From NCBI GenBank assembly GCA_021773565.1, contig JAJFJZ010000012.1, positions 186,001 to 250,000 on the forward strand: DNA of 64,000 bases, read 5' to 3'. A program made the position numbers and the translations under genes. Position 1 is the first letter of the stretch. The number at the start of each line of letters is the position of its first letter. The notes under the pieces were generated by a model, which was not told the DNA's origin, did not search any database, and worked only from the letters and a program-made list of their open reading frames with translations. Below are positions 16,851-27,130 of the stretch, piece by piece. The DNA is from Gammaproteobacteria bacterium. GTDB taxonomy: Bacteria; Pseudomonadota; Gammaproteobacteria; Pseudomonadales; Azotimanducaceae.

Positions 16851-18526
16851 GCGAATGCGTCAGTAACCGCGCCTTCGCTGGCAGTGCTTACATGGTTGGC
16901 GTATTTTGCCAGTATGCCTCTTCGGGTATAGGGTTCGGGGGCCTGCCACGCGGCTTTGCGTTGTGCCATTATCACTGCGTCGACCGCAAGGGTAATCTCG
17001 CTTGCTTCTGCATCTATCGTTATCCGGTCACCATCTTCAATGAGCGCAATAGGGCCACCCAGATAGGCTTCCGGGGTAATGTGGCCCACCACAAACCCGT
17101 GTGATCCACCCGAAAAACGACCGTCGGTAATTAATGCAACGTCTGAGGAAAGCCCCCGCCCGTTGATGGCACTGGTAGGACTTAACATCTCTCTCATGCC
17201 CGGACCGCCTCTGGGACCTTCATACCGTACTACCACTACATCGCCCTTCACCACAGTGCCATCCAGGATTGCTGCCATGGCTGCTTCCTCACCATGAAAT
17301 ACTCTGGCAGTGCCCGAAAAAGTCAGGCCTTCGTGACCGGTAATTTTTGCTACGGCACCTTCGGGAGCTACGTTTCCGTACAGGATTACCAGGTGGCTGT
17401 CATTCTTAATGGGGTTGTCAAACTGACGTATAATCTGCTGGTGTTCGGGATAGGGCTGAACATCTTCAAGATTTTCAGCAAGAGTTTTGCCGGTTACGGT
17501 GAGACAATCGCCGTGCAGCAGGCCACGATCAAGCAACATTTTCATCAGCGGTAGTATGCCGCCTATTTCGATAAGCTCGGACATGGAATATTGTCCGGCA
17601 GGTCGCATATCGGCAAGCACAGGTACGCGCTTACCTATCCGCGTAAAGTCATCTATGCCAAGTGATACTCCTGCAGCGTGTGCGATTGCCAACAGGTGTA
17701 ATACCGCGTTGGTTGAGCCTTCGAGTGCTATTGCTACGGTAATTGCGTTTTCGAATGCTTCAAGGCTGAGAATATCCGATGGACGAATACCCAACTCCAG
17801 CAAGTTCATCACCGCCGCACCCGCCATATAGCTGTCGGTTTTTTTGTGTTCCGATATCGCATCCTGAGCAGAACTGTTGGGCAGGGACAGGCCCAGGGCC
17901 TCAATTGCTGATGCCATGGTATTTGCAGTGTACATACCGGCACATGATCCGGGCCCGGGAATGGCAGTTTCTTCTACCTCTTTTAGCTCAATATCAGAAA
18001 TTTTACCCGCAGCGTGCGCACCCACAGCTTCAAAAACAGAAACCACATCGCGTTTTTCTAATCCCGGACGAATTGTCCCGCCGTAGACAAATACAGCGGG
18101 GCGATTGAGCCGCGCGATAGCGATGGCGCACGCTGGCATGTTTTTATCACAGCCACCAATAGCTACAAATCCGTCATAACCCTGTGCACCCACCACTGTT
18201 TCTATGGAGTCAGCAATTACTTCGCGCGATACCAGAGAGTAACGCATACCCGGCGTGCCCATGGAAATCCCGTCGGAAACGGTAATGGTATGAAACACAA
18301 TGCTTTTGCCACCGTTTTCGTCAGCACCCATCGAGGAATATTCAGCCAGTTCATTGATATGCATATTGCAGGGAGTAAGCTGATTACCGGTAGAGGCTAT
18401 TCCAACTTGCGGCTTTTTAAAGTCCTCGTCGGTGAATCCAACTGCGCGCAACATTGCACGGCTGGGTGCCTGTTCCGGACCATCCATAACAATGGACGAA
18501 TAACGGCGTTTTTGGTCCTCGGACAT
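16847..18526 (-). CDS. ilvD: Dihydroxy-acid dehydratase
   Basis: IlvD is an iron-sulphur enzyme of valine/isoleucine synthesis, turning dihydroxy acids into 2-keto acids. The 559-residue protein carries the cluster ligands in TPCNMH, GGCDKNMPAC and GPGSCAGMYTANTM, and the C-terminal DGRFSGGSHGFVVGHI signature. The start is ATG, two bases after the argA stop on the same strand, so the two amino-acid genes form an operon. The terminal residues DAFA are followed by TAG shared with the VanZ stop. Confidence 0.96.
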   Translation of the reverse strand: MSEDQKRRYSSIVMDGPEQAPSRAMLRAVGFTDEDFKKPQVGIASTGNQLTPCNMHINELAEYSSMGADENGGKSIVFHTITVSDGISMGTPGMRYSLVSREVIADSIETVVGAQGYDGFVAIGGCDKNMPACAIAIARLNRPAVFVYGGTIRPGLEKRDVVSVFEAVGAHAAGKISDIELKEVEETAIPGPGSCAGMYTANTMASAIEALGLSLPNSSAQDAISEHKKTDSYMAGAAVMNLLELGIRPSDILSLEAFENAITVAIALEGSTNAVLHLLAIAHAAGVSLGIDDFTRIGKRVPVLADMRPAGQYSMSELIEIGGILPLMKMLLDRGLLHGDCLTVTGKTLAENLEDVQPYPEHQQIIRQFDNPIKNDSHLVILYGNVAPEGAVAKITGHEGLTFSGTARVFHGEEAAMAAILDGTVVKGDVVVVRYEGPRGGPGMREMLSPTSAINGRGLSSDVALITDGRFSGGSHGFVVGHITPEAYLGGPIALIEDGDRITIDAEASEITLAVDAVIMAQRKAAWQAPEPYTRRGILAKYANHVSTASEGAVTDAFA

Positions 18527-18528
18527 AA

Positions 18529-19884
18529 TCAGTGTTTCTCCAGATCAAGCAACAATACTTTTGAGTTGCGCTGAAAGTTATACATGGCCTGTTTGCTTTG
18601 TGGAAGATCGCTGATGCCTACTTCCACAAAGCCGTTTTCTATAAACCAGTCCCGGGTGCGCGTTGTCAGGGCAAACAGGTGCCTGATCCCCTGCGATGCT
18701 GCTCTGGCGCAAATTGCAGCTAGTAGCTCGGTTCCCAAGCCATCCCCCAGGCTGGTATGGCGATATGCAGGATGTGATACGAGGCATGCAAGTTCCGCTG
18801 ACTGTTGATCGGAAGTTGGATACAAAGCGCAACAACCTGCCAGTACCCCGTCAACTTCTGCGACCAGAAAATGATCAATTTCCTGCTCCAGTTTGTCGCG
18901 TGAACGTCTTAGCAATACACCGGTTTCTTCCAGTGGCTGGATAAGCTCGATAATGCCCGAGATGTCACCGTGTCTGGCTTCGCGGACATCTTCGATGATT
19001 CCTGAACGTATCTGGGTACCGTGTCCGGTGGCAGTATAGAGCTCTTGCAATAGCGCGCCATCTTCTGTGAAGCTCACCAGTTGGCTGCTGGGAACTCCAG
19101 CCCTGCTGGCATCAATAAGAGTATTAAGGCGGTAGTGCAAGGGATTCTGCAGGTTGATTACTTCAGAATCAAAAAGCTGTTGGGCCTCGGCAGGCGTGAA
19201 TACCGATTGATTATTACGCAGGCTGTTGCCGGGAAAGACAGCCTCTGAAAAAACAATCAGCTTTTCAGCTTTCAAATCTACCGCAAGTTTCATCGCCAGA
19301 TCTTCAGCACACAGATTGTAGGTTTCCCCCGCGGGTGAATACGCCAGGGGAGAGATAAGTACCAGCGAATTTACTCCCAGGGCCTGCTCGATGGCTTTGC
19401 AACGCACATTGCGTACCAGTCCGCTAAAATGGTGATCGACCCCGTCTACAACCCCAATAGGCTGTGCGTTAACGAAATTGCCGCTGTAAACAGAAATATC
19501 TGTGTTGTGCAAAGGTGTAGTGGGTAAACCCATGGAAAAAGAGGCTTCTATTTTGCTGCGCAGATCTGCTGTAACCGCTTTGGCTATCTTCAGCGTTGCG
19601 GCATCTGTAATGCGCAAATAGTCATGATATTCACTCTCCAGACCAGCCTTTGCCAGCGCTGCATCAAGTTGTGGTCTGGCACCATGTACCAGTACCAGGC
19701 GCACCCCAAGCACGGTAAGCAGCGCCAGATCGTGCAAGATATTAATGTAGTTATTGTGTGCAAGTGCATCACCACCCAGCATGACCACAAATGTACTGCC
19801 CCTGTGGGCACTGATGTAAGGCGTTGAATCCCTGAACCACCGGGCAAATTGCGCAGAACTGATATTTTTGTTTTCCTGGCTCAC
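18529..19884 (-). CDS. argA: Amino-acid N-acetyltransferase (N-acetylglutamate synthase)
   Basis: ArgA makes N-acetylglutamate, the first arginine-pathway step. The 451-residue protein has an N-terminal amino-acid-kinase-like domain (HRGSTFVVMLGGDAL, VHGARPQ), which binds the feedback inhibitor arginine in this family, and a C-terminal GNAT domain (about 300-440) with ACCALYPTSDQQSAELACLVSHP and GLGTELLAAI for acetyl-CoA. It starts at GTG; no close ATG fits the family N-terminus better. The upstream gap to the GspE-type gene is 283 bases. It runs into ilvD two bases later. Confidence 0.94.
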   Translation of the reverse strand: MSQENKNISSAQFARWFRDSTPYISAHRGSTFVVMLGGDALAHNNYINILHDLALLTVLGVRLVLVHGARPQLDAALAKAGLESEYHDYLRITDAATLKIAKAVTADLRSKIEASFSMGLPTTPLHNTDISVYSGNFVNAQPIGVVDGVDHHFSGLVRNVRCKAIEQALGVNSLVLISPLAYSPAGETYNLCAEDLAMKLAVDLKAEKLIVFSEAVFPGNSLRNNQSVFTPAEAQQLFDSEVINLQNPLHYRLNTLIDASRAGVPSSQLVSFTEDGALLQELYTATGHGTQIRSGIIEDVREARHGDISGIIELIQPLEETGVLLRRSRDKLEQEIDHFLVAEVDGVLAGCCALYPTSDQQSAELACLVSHPAYRHTSLGDGLGTELLAAICARAASQGIRHLFALTTRTRDWFIENGFVEVGISDLPQSKQAMYNFQRNSKVLLLDLEKH

Positions 19885-20167
19885 GTATTAGCCCGCTATC
19901 GCATTTGTGCGACCAGTTAGTTTTGTAATATGCATAATATTCAACATGTTATATGAGTTTCAGGCGATTCCCCAGTCAGGTCTCTCAATTCTTTAAATGC
20001 CGATCCCCGTAATCTGCGGAGCACTAATTATTCAGCGAGGACGCATTCTGCACGCTTTCGTGATGATGTTCTAATATTCACGGTTGAAATGATGACCTGC
20101 ATGGCTTTTACTGCCCGTAGATAGCACTTGTTTGCGTTTCACATTTTGTATCACGATGGATTCTGGC

Positions 20168-21958
20168 ATGGCCGACCCCAAACCCTTTCAAAGCCCGAGT
20201 GAAGAGCGTCTGATCGACCTGCGCGGCATTCTTGGCGACCTTGTGGAGCAGGGCCTGGTCGGCCAGCGCGATGCTGAAGATATTCTGATTACGCCACAAT
20301 CTACCCGGCAGGTGCATCAACATCCATTCGAGATTATTGCAGAACGCGATGTAGTTAATCGCAAACTTGAAGGCCAGGCATTGGACCTTGAAACCCTCAC
20401 GCAATGGCTGTGCGATATTTCCAGGCAGGATTACTGGCGCATCAACCCGCTGGAAATTAACGTCAACAAGATTACCGAAGTAATGTCCTATGCCTTTGCC
20501 CAACGGCATAACATCCTGGCGGTGAAGGTGAGCGATGAGGAAGTAGTTATAGCCAGCGCTCAGCCCTTCATGTTTCAGTGGGAAAACATGCTTACCCAAA
20601 CCCTGCGTGGGAGAAGAATCCGGCGCGTAGTGGCCAACCCGGCAGAGCTGTCCCGTTACATGCTGGAGTTCTACAGCATAGCCAGATCTGTATCCAAGGC
20701 GGGGGAAGAAGGTCTTGAATCCGCGGTTATAGCCAACTTTGAGCAATTGCTTGAGCTGGGTGAACTTAAAGATTCTGATGCTAATGATGCGCATATCGTG
20801 AGCGTTGTAGACTGGCTTTTGCAGTTTGCATTCGATCAGCGTGCCAGTGACATTCACATAGAGCCTCGTCGGGACAAGGGCATGGTGCGCTTTCGCATTG
20901 ATGGCATCCTGCACCATGTATACGAATTACCGGGTGTTGTGAATGCTGCTGTTGTCAGCCGGCTGAAAATACTGGCGCGTATGGATGTCGCGGAAAAGCG
21001 CCGCCCCCAGGATGGCCGGGTAAAAACCAAGAGCCCCGGCGGGGATGAAGTTGAATTGCGAATATCCACCTTGCCGACTGCGTTTGGCGAGAAAATGGTA
21101 CTCCGCATTTTTGACCCGGATGTACTTTTGCGCAGCTTTGCAGAACTTGGTCTCACGGGGGATGATTACCGGCGCTGGAAGAGTATGTCCGGGGAAGCGC
21201 ATGGAATTGTTCTGGTCACCGGGCCCACAGGTTCGGGTAAGACCACTACCTTGTACTCAACGCTTAAGCAGCTGGCAACGGACGACGTTAACGTTTGTAC
21301 TATAGAAGATCCCATAGAAATGGTTGAGCCAAGGTTTAACCAGATGCAGGTGCAGCACAAAATTGACGTGGGTTTTGCCTCCGGTATCCGTGCGCTTATG
21401 CGGCAGGACCCGGACATTATTATGATAGGTGAAATTCGCGATCTTGAGACTGCGGAAATGGCTATTCAGGCGGCGCTAACCGGGCATTTGGTAATATCTA
21501 CATTGCATACTAACGATGCACCTACAGCAATCAGCCGGTTGCTGGATCTGGGCGTGGCAGCACACATGATCAAGGCCACTGTGCTTGGTGTCGCAGCACA
21601 ACGACTTGTGCGCACCCTTTGTACCTCCTGTAAAAGCGCGAAAGATGTGGATGTGGAAGCCTGGAATCTGCTCATGAAACCCTTCAAGGCTAAACCCCCG
21701 ACCCAGGTATTTGAGCCCGTTGGCTGTCTGGAATGCAGAAATACAGGCTTTCAGGGTCGCATGGGTATATATGAAATACTCCCGCTGGACGACGATATCA
21801 AGTCTTTGATTACCAGCGAGACGGATATAGATGCGGTACGAAAACATGCCATGCGCAATGGTATGCGCACGCTCAGGTTATCCGGGGCACAACGAGTGGG
21901 AGCGGGGGTAACCACCATATCTGAAGTTTTGCGCGTAGCCCCTTCTGTGGATAATTGA
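20168..21958 (+). CDS. GspE/PilB-type secretion ATPase, orphan
   Basis: This 596-residue hexameric-ATPase family protein powers type II secretion or type IV pilus assembly in its relatives. GPTGSGKTTTLYS (Walker A, about residue 350), IEDPIE (Asp box), DPDIIMIGEIRDLETAEMA (Walker B) and STLHTNDA (His box) are in order. Two CxxC pairs near residues 484 and 518 form the C-terminal zinc site. An N-terminal MshEN-like region precedes the ATPase. Starts at 20132 (TTG) and 20156 (ATG) are also in frame; 20168 is chosen for a weak GGA before it. No pilin, GspD/F or prepilin peptidase gene is nearby, so its machine is unknown. Confidence 0.86.
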   Translation: MADPKPFQSPSEERLIDLRGILGDLVEQGLVGQRDAEDILITPQSTRQVHQHPFEIIAERDVVNRKLEGQALDLETLTQWLCDISRQDYWRINPLEINVNKITEVMSYAFAQRHNILAVKVSDEEVVIASAQPFMFQWENMLTQTLRGRRIRRVVANPAELSRYMLEFYSIARSVSKAGEEGLESAVIANFEQLLELGELKDSDANDAHIVSVVDWLLQFAFDQRASDIHIEPRRDKGMVRFRIDGILHHVYELPGVVNAAVVSRLKILARMDVAEKRRPQDGRVKTKSPGGDEVELRISTLPTAFGEKMVLRIFDPDVLLRSFAELGLTGDDYRRWKSMSGEAHGIVLVTGPTGSGKTTTLYSTLKQLATDDVNVCTIEDPIEMVEPRFNQMQVQHKIDVGFASGIRALMRQDPDIIMIGEIRDLETAEMAIQAALTGHLVISTLHTNDAPTAISRLLDLGVAAHMIKATVLGVAAQRLVRTLCTSCKSAKDVDVEAWNLLMKPFKAKPPTQVFEPVGCLECRNTGFQGRMGIYEILPLDDDIKSLITSETDIDAVRKHAMRNGMRTLRLSGAQRVGAGVTTISEVLRVAPSVDN

Positions 21959-22010
21959 TAGCGACAATCCTCATCTACCCCTCACCAGAAAGCCGGGGGC
22001 AAAAAAGCTA

Positions 22011-24941
22011 GTGTCCAATCAGTTGAACCCGGATTTACTACCTCTGCCGAAGCAATTGCAAGACAGCGCGGTTTTGGTGTTTGAGCAACTGCTGGCCAGC
22101 TACAACAGCAAGACAAAGGCCATGCTCGATGGTCACCTTGATAGCCACCCGCTGATTAAATCACAATTGCTCCGGGTCTTCGCGCTAAGTGAATTTGTTG
22201 GGGAAACAGTGCTCGCAGAGTGCGACTGGTTTCTTGAGTTTCTATTGCAGAACCAGGGGGATGATAAGAAACAGCTAAAGTCTTACCTTGCAGAATTGTT
22301 ATCAGAGAGTAGCAACACCGATGAATGTTCTCAGGGGCTCAGGCAAAAGCTTATTCAGGTAAGAAACCGCTGCATGGTTTTTATCATCTGGCGAGACTTG
22401 AACCGCCTGGCTGATTTGCATGAAACTACCGATTTTATGTCAAGCCTGGCGGATAATCTCATTGGTTTTGCGCTTCACATTCTTTACGAGGAGGCTTGTC
22501 TGCAAAAAGGATCGCCGGTTGGAGGTGTTTCGGGTAAACACCAAAAAATGGTGGTCCTGGCGCTTGGAAAACTGGGCGGATTTGAACTCAACCTGTCTTC
22601 TGATGTGGATTTGGTATTTGCATATCCCGAAGCTGGGGAATGCGAGGGTACTGGTATGCCAAACCAGCGATTCTTTCTCGAGCTCGCTCAAAATCTCATC
22701 AAGGTACTTGATCAGACCTCAGTGGATGGATTTGTATTTCGGGTAGACATGCGATTGAGACCATACGGCGAAAGTGGTGCATTGGTGGCAAATTTTAATG
22801 CCATGGAAATTTATTACGCTCAGCAGGGGCGGGAGTGGGAGCGATATGCCTGGCTAAAAGCCCGGGCATGCGCGGGAGATATACCGGCAGGAGAGGAAAT
22901 AATTCAGGTACTCAGGCCCTTCGTCTATCGCCGGTATCTGGATTTTGGCTCGATTGAAAGTTTGCGCCTGATGAAAGCCCGCATGGACGGGATTGGTCGG
23001 GGACACAAAAGTAACCAGGAAATGGAGCGAAACCTGAAGCTTGGACCGGGAGGCATCAGGGATGTTGAATTTATCGTGCAATTGCAGCAACTCATCTGGG
23101 GAGGCAGGTACCCGGAGTTGCAAATCACCGGATTTATGGCTGCGTTGCAAGCTCTGGTGATTCTGGATTTGCTGGATAGGCAGATTGCAGAAAAATTGCA
23201 ACTTGCCTATGTGTTCTTCCGTAATAGCGAACACGCGCTCCAGGCCATTCGGGATCAGCAAACACAATTATTACCGGAGGATTCTGAAGACCAGGCTCGT
23301 ATTGCGCTGGCCCTGGGTTTTAGTTCCTATGCGCAATATCTGAAACAGGAGGATCAGCACAAAAATTTTGTCAAGGGCGAGATTCTTAACGAATCCGAAT
23401 CGGAGCAAGTACCATCCAGCAACTGGGTAACCTTGTGGCACACAGGTGATCTGGATTCTCTTGTTGCGTATATTGAGAATCTGGGCATTTACTCCGGCGA
23501 GCAAACTGAGGATGCGTATTCAAAGCGGCTAAAAACAGCCAGGGCACGATTACATGCGGCCCTGGCGCAGTTGAGAAAAGCGCGTGATCAGCCCCGGGTA
23601 GGCGGCAGGGGAAGGAAACGCCTGGATATGCTTATGCCGCTTTTACTGGATTTTTTGGTGGAGTTGCCGCACCCGCTTCGCACACTTGAGCGTTGTGTGA
23701 AAATTCTTGAGTCTGTTTTACGCAGGTCTTCTTATCTGGTGATGTTGCAGGAAAACCCGGCGGTGTTGAAAGGTTTGCTGCAACTGGTCGCTAACAGTGG
23801 CTATATTGCCTCTGAACTGGCTCGTAATCCCTGGCTGATAGATGAAATTATTGACCCTAGAACGCTTGATTCGAAAGCGGATAAGGCAAGTTTGTTGGAA
23901 ATGCTGGATGAATCCCTGGGGAGGTCGGAACCGGACCTGGAAAACTTCATTGAAGTTATTCGAAACTTTAAGGAATCCATCACCTTTGCGGTAGCAGCCG
24001 GAGAACTAAACGGTAGTCTCCCACTCATGCGGGTGAGTGACTACCTAAGCTTTAGTGCCGAAGCTATTTTGCAAAGAACATTTGAGTTCGCTTTTCGGGA
24101 GGCCACAGCCCAATTCGAGGACAAAGTCACCGCATCTGACGAGACCAGTGCTGCAGCCAATGGTGAGGCATTTATAATTGTCGGTTATGGAAAACTCGGG
24201 GGTATTGAGCTGGGCCCGGCTTCTGATCTTGATCTGGTTTTTTTGCATGATATGGCACCGTCCAGAGCGCAGTTTCTGTATCGCCTTGCTCGACGCCTGA
24301 TACATATTCTTACCATTCGAACGCGCTCGGGTGGCCTGTTTGAAATTGATACACGACTGCGACCATCGGGACGCGACGGCACTATGGTTTCGTCAATAGA
24401 GGCATTTGAGCGGTATCAGCAGACAAGCGCCTGGACCTGGGAGCATCAGGCACTGGTGCGGGCGCGTTTTGTTGCGGGTGATGCGGCCTTGGGTCGCAAA
24501 TTTGAAGCGCTTAGAATCAAGCTTCTGACACGGGCAAGAGACCGCATTGCATTACGCAAGCAGGTAGTTGATATGCGCGAACGTATGCATAAATCTGCAG
24601 GCAAAGGCAAGGCCGTGAAACAAGCCCGTGGGGGTATTGTGGATATCGAGTTTATCGTGCAATTCCTGGTGTTGGCGTGGGCCAGCGAATACCCGGAAAT
24701 TTGTTTTTATACCGATAAGGTACGCATTCTAGAAGCATTGGGGAGGGTGGGTTTGTTGGATGGACAGGATGTGGAACGCCTGACCCAGGCCTACCTGGGC
24801 TTGCGCGCCGAACAACACCTTACCGCACTCGACCTTCCCGACCAGGGCCGCGCTTTGCAGGCTATTGAGCGGTATCATGACTGGGTTAGTGAAATATGGT
24901 CCCGGGTATTGTTGAACAACGACAAAATCCCGGGACACTAG
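22011..24941 (+). CDS. glnE: Bifunctional glutamine synthetase adenylyltransferase/deadenylase
   Basis: GlnE tunes glutamine synthetase by adding or removing AMP, in response to PII and glutamine. The 976-residue protein has two nucleotidyltransferase halves. The first carries LGKLGGFELNLSSDVDLVFAYP, whose GG and DxD are the deadenylylase active site. The second carries GYGKLGGIELGPASDLDLVFLHD in the adenylyltransferase. DMRLRPYGESG and DTRLRPSGRDG are the paired RLRP motifs. It starts at GTG. The waa cluster follows 46 bases downstream, as in Pseudomonas. Confidence 0.96.
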   Translation: MSNQLNPDLLPLPKQLQDSAVLVFEQLLASYNSKTKAMLDGHLDSHPLIKSQLLRVFALSEFVGETVLAECDWFLEFLLQNQGDDKKQLKSYLAELLSESSNTDECSQGLRQKLIQVRNRCMVFIIWRDLNRLADLHETTDFMSSLADNLIGFALHILYEEACLQKGSPVGGVSGKHQKMVVLALGKLGGFELNLSSDVDLVFAYPEAGECEGTGMPNQRFFLELAQNLIKVLDQTSVDGFVFRVDMRLRPYGESGALVANFNAMEIYYAQQGREWERYAWLKARACAGDIPAGEEIIQVLRPFVYRRYLDFGSIESLRLMKARMDGIGRGHKSNQEMERNLKLGPGGIRDVEFIVQLQQLIWGGRYPELQITGFMAALQALVILDLLDRQIAEKLQLAYVFFRNSEHALQAIRDQQTQLLPEDSEDQARIALALGFSSYAQYLKQEDQHKNFVKGEILNESESEQVPSSNWVTLWHTGDLDSLVAYIENLGIYSGEQTEDAYSKRLKTARARLHAALAQLRKARDQPRVGGRGRKRLDMLMPLLLDFLVELPHPLRTLERCVKILESVLRRSSYLVMLQENPAVLKGLLQLVANSGYIASELARNPWLIDEIIDPRTLDSKADKASLLEMLDESLGRSEPDLENFIEVIRNFKESITFAVAAGELNGSLPLMRVSDYLSFSAEAILQRTFEFAFREATAQFEDKVTASDETSAAANGEAFIIVGYGKLGGIELGPASDLDLVFLHDMAPSRAQFLYRLARRLIHILTIRTRSGGLFEIDTRLRPSGRDGTMVSSIEAFERYQQTSAWTWEHQALVRARFVAGDAALGRKFEALRIKLLTRARDRIALRKQVVDMRERMHKSAGKGKAVKQARGGIVDIEFIVQFLVLAWASEYPEICFYTDKVRILEALGRVGLLDGQDVERLTQAYLGLRAEQHLTALDLPDQGRALQAIERYHDWVSEIWSRVLLNNDKIPGH

Positions 24942-24987
24942 AATGATGATGCGGTTTGTACAAATTATCAGCAGTAGTCTCGGCTAG

Positions 24988-26040
24988 ATGACAACCAACA
25001 AAAAGATTTTGCTGGTTGCACCGTCCTGGCTTGGCGACATGGTGATGTCCCAGGCATTGGTGCAACATCTTATTGAACAATCTCCCGGGAGTGAAATCCA
25101 TCTTTTGGCACCTTCGGCAACACAAGCCCTGGCAGAACGTATGCCAGGTGTGTTTACCTCTGTGACGAGCCCGTTTGCCCACGGTGAGTTAAACCTGCCA
25201 GCACGGTTTGCCCTGGCCAGGGAACTGAAAAAACAACAATTTGAACAGGCAATAATACTGCCCAATTCCTTCAAATCGGCACTTGTGCCATGGCGTGCCG
25301 GTATAAAAAATCGTACTGGCTGGAAAGGCGAATTTCGCTACGGCCTGATCAATGATCTCAGGATACTGGACAAAGCTGCTATACCGCTAATGGTTAACAG
25401 GTTTTGTGCATTGGCGTTTCCTGCAACACAAGGTTTGGTGCAAAGCCATAAGCAGCCACGTTTGACGATTAGCGCAAGTAATCTTGACCGCTTGCGTACG
25501 CGATTTTCTCTTGCTCTTGAACATCCTGTTATAGCCTTTTGCCCGGGTGCAGCATATGGGCCATCCAAACAATGGCCTGCAGAATACTTTTCCATGCTCG
25601 CAAGCGCCTGTCTGAAGGCGGGTTATAGTGTGTGGTTGTTGGGCTCAGGGAGTGATGTGGAAATTTCAAGGGAGATAGAACGTGGAACGGATGCTGCATT
25701 GCCTGAAAAGCCCAATAAAATCATTAACCTGTGCGGGGAGACGGGTTTGCTGGACGTCGTGGATCTGATTGCTGCAGCCGCCGTCGCAGTAAGTAATGAT
25801 TCGGGATTAATGCATGTGGCCTGCGCAGTAGGCACTCCGGTTGTGAGTATATATGGCTCGACTACGCCTGCGTTTACCCCACCACTCAGTGAGAATGTTC
25901 GTGTGCTGCAGTCCGACATCTCCTGTCGACCGTGTTTTGCGCGCGTTTGTCCGCTGGGACATCTGGAATGTTTAAGATCGCTGGTTCCGCTACAGGCGTT
26001 TGACGCCGTAAACAGTCTGTTGGCAGAGAACAAAGCATAG
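24988..26040 (+). CDS. waaF: LPS heptosyltransferase II
   Basis: The GT9-family enzyme adds the second L-glycero-D-manno-heptose to the inner core. The 350-residue protein opens with ILLVAPSWLGDMVMSQALV, the heptosyltransferase II N-terminus (P-x-W-x-GD). It contains FCPGAAYGPSKQWP and VSNDSGLMHVACAVGTPVVSIYGST, the ADP-heptose binding region. Its TAG stop is one base before the waaC ATG. It is the first gene of the core operon. Confidence 0.95.
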   Translation: MTTNKKILLVAPSWLGDMVMSQALVQHLIEQSPGSEIHLLAPSATQALAERMPGVFTSVTSPFAHGELNLPARFALARELKKQQFEQAIILPNSFKSALVPWRAGIKNRTGWKGEFRYGLINDLRILDKAAIPLMVNRFCALAFPATQGLVQSHKQPRLTISASNLDRLRTRFSLALEHPVIAFCPGAAYGPSKQWPAEYFSMLASACLKAGYSVWLLGSGSDVEISREIERGTDAALPEKPNKIINLCGETGLLDVVDLIAAAAVAVSNDSGLMHVACAVGTPVVSIYGSTTPAFTPPLSENVRVLQSDISCRPCFARVCPLGHLECLRSLVPLQAFDAVNSLLAENKA

Positions 26041-26041
26041 T

Positions 26042-27130
26042 ATGCGATTATTATTGGTAAAAATGTCGTCCATGGGTGATCTGGTACATACCTTCCCTGC
26101 CATAGACGATGCCCTTCGGGCTATTGAAGACCTGGAAATTACCTGGTTGGTGGAAGAGGATTTTGTAGATATAGCACATACGCATGCAGGCGTTAAAACA
26201 GTACTACCGATTTGTTTCAGGCGCTTTCTGGCAAAACCGCTGTCGAACAGGGCTGCGTTTTTTTCCCAGATTAGAGCCTTGCGTGCTATGCGGTTTGACC
26301 AGGTACTTGACGCCCAGGGGCTCATAAAGAGCGGGTTTATTTCCAGGCTATCGGGGTGTGCAATCCGTAACGGCCTGGATTCCAACTCGGCTAGAGAAGG
26401 GCTTGCGGCACTGTTCTATACACATGTGCACACAGTATCGCGGGCAGAGCACGCCATAGACCGAACCAGGCGATTATTTGCCAGCGCGCTCCACTACCCA
26501 TTACCTGAGCCGCTGCCCGGGACTCATGCAATCCCCGCGGTTAGTGCAGAAAGCGTGTTGTGTGCAACGAGTGCAGAAAGTACTGTCAATGTTGATACAG
26601 GCAAACCCTATGCGGTTTTTCTACATGGCACCACCTGGCAAAATAAACGATGGCCCGTAACTTTCTGGCAGGAGCTTGCAAGTACAAGCATCCAGGCTGG
26701 ATATACGGTGAAAATTCCTGCAGGCAACCCTGAAGAGCTGTCACGGGCGGAGCGTATCACTTCCGATACTGGTGATTGCCAGATACTGGACAGGGTACCG
26801 CTGGCAAGGCTGGTGCAAATATGTGCCCGGGCAAGTTTTGTTGTGAGTGTTGATACCGGCCTGGGTCACCTTGCTGGTGCATTGGGGGTGCCTGTGGTTG
26901 GCCTGTATGGCCCTACTAATTCAGTATTGACAGGTATTCGTGGAACGAGAGTCAAAAACTTACAGGCTGATTTCGCCTGTGCACCGTGTATGCAAAGAAA
27001 ATGTGCGTATGCAGGAGAAGTGCATCGAAATGGGCAGGCAGTTATTCCCGCCTGTTTTTCAATGCTCACGCCCGAAGTAGTATGGCATGAAGTTCAACGT
27101 TGCCTGGAAGGTGTGCCTGAGGAATGTTGA
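26042..27130 (+). CDS. waaC: LPS heptosyltransferase I
   Basis: This GT9 enzyme adds the first heptose onto Kdo. The 362-residue protein begins LLLVKMSSMGDLVHTFPAI, the typical WaaC start, followed by VVSVDTGLGHLAGALGVPVVGLYGPT in the nucleotide-sugar domain. FLHGTTWQNKRWPV is another WaaC hallmark. It overlaps the waaG start by seven bases, so the proteins are probably made by coupled translation. Confidence 0.95.
   Translation: MRLLLVKMSSMGDLVHTFPAIDDALRAIEDLEITWLVEEDFVDIAHTHAGVKTVLPICFRRFLAKPLSNRAAFFSQIRALRAMRFDQVLDAQGLIKSGFISRLSGCAIRNGLDSNSAREGLAALFYTHVHTVSRAEHAIDRTRRLFASALHYPLPEPLPGTHAIPAVSAESVLCATSAESTVNVDTGKPYAVFLHGTTWQNKRWPVTFWQELASTSIQAGYTVKIPAGNPEELSRAERITSDTGDCQILDRVPLARLVQICARASFVVSVDTGLGHLAGALGVPVVGLYGPTNSVLTGIRGTRVKNLQADFACAPCMQRKCAYAGEVHRNGQAVIPACFSMLTPEVVWHEVQRCLEGVPEEC

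Noticed and set aside
19931-19943. TGCATAATATTCA upstream of argA, resembling half of an ArgR box pair
   Set aside because: The spacing between half sites is three bases instead of four and one half site has a mismatch; too weak to call an ArgR operator without an alignment.
20108-20917. Open frame of 269 residues antisense to the GspE-type gene
   Set aside because: It lies fully opposite a gene with clear motifs, has no recognisable domain and no good start context.
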